Source: a bacterium
Lineage (GTDB): Bacteria; Arandabacterota; Arandabacteria; Arandabacterales; Arandabacteraceae
Direction of reading: 5' to 3'
NCBI GenBank assembly: GCA_025774405.1
Contig: JALGWB010000161.1
Span: forward strand, 1-5,262
DNA: 5,262 bases
Made by a program: the position numbers and the translations under genes. Positions 5,153-5,262 of the stretch are shown here, piece after piece; position 1 is the first letter of the stretch, and each line of letters opens with the position of its first letter. The notes under the pieces were generated by a model. It was not told the origin of the DNA. It saw nothing but the letters and a program-made list of their open reading frames with translations, and did not search any database.

Positions 5153-5262
5153 AGATGAAAAGTGAACTTACCGATTCTCCTTCATGTATTCTCCGAATCG
5201 CCTCCCCAAGCAGCTTGGCAACCGACAACACCTTTACCTTGTCAGTCGGACCTTTACGATCC
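5151..5262 (-). CDS. prs: Ribose-phosphate pyrophosphokinase (PRPP synthetase), C-terminal fragment
   Basis: The last 36 codons plus the stop of a gene that enters from the high-coordinate edge. The peptide DRKGPTDKVKVLSVAKLLGE then AIRRIHEGESVSSLFI ends the protein. LSVA.LL.EAIRRIHEGESVSSLF is the nearly invariant C-terminus of bacterial PRPP synthetase, which makes PRPP from ribose 5-phosphate and ATP for purine, pyrimidine, His and Trp synthesis. The active site lies outside the window, so catalytic residues cannot be checked. Position directly upstream of rplY/ctc and pth is the conserved prs-ctc-pth arrangement. The promoter of the operon must lie beyond this edge. Confidence 0.93.
   Translation of the reverse strand, partial: DRKGPTDKVKVLSVAKLLGEAIRRIHEGESVSSLFI

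Overview
All genes in this window lie on the minus strand and are packed almost without gaps. It reads as one long, translation-centred operon from a Gram-negative bacterium. In transcription order, from the high-coordinate edge down, it holds: the 3' end of prs (PRPP synthetase), rplY/ctc (bL25, long TL5/CTC form), pth (peptidyl-tRNA hydrolase), ychF (NxxE-type P-loop NTPase), rpsF (bS6), ssb, rpsR (bS18), rplI (bL9), a parvulin-type peptidyl-prolyl isomerase lipoprotein with a C-terminal TPR-like region, and the 5' end of a bifunctional-nuclease-domain (DUF151/BFN) gene cut by the low-coordinate edge.

The junctions run from a 1-base overlap (pth/ychF) to a 29-base gap (rpsF/ssb). There is no room for an intergenic terminator or a conventional promoter, and none was found. 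No non-coding stretch exceeds 30 bases. Every gene has a purine-rich ribosome binding site, and several of these sit in the last codons or stop codon of the gene before. That pattern points to translational coupling.

The order joins two widely conserved blocks, prs-rplY-pth(-ychF) and rpsF-ssb-rpsR-rplI. The genes cover nucleotide precursor supply (prs), ribosome structure (bL25, bS6, bS18, bL9), rescue of stalled peptidyl-tRNA (pth), a ribosome-associated NTPase (ychF) and single-stranded DNA binding (ssb). The lipoprotein foldase and the BFN gene at the downstream end are the least conserved part of the cluster and the most lineage-specific.

The lipobox protein with a SurA-like foldase layout implies a diderm envelope. 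The gene order, BFN domain and PPIase-TPR layout would fit a deltaproteobacterial or FCB/candidate-phylum lineage, but the sequence alone does not settle the taxon. Four of the nine visible starts are not ATG (TTG for pth and the PPIase, GTG for ychF and BFN). I see no mobile element, repeat array, RNA gene, CRISPR or foreign island. This is a housekeeping region, and I do not see evidence for a new biological system. The points most worth checking are the PPIase-TPR lipoprotein and its altered parvulin core, the BFN gene at the edge, and a substituted active-site-region residue in Pth.
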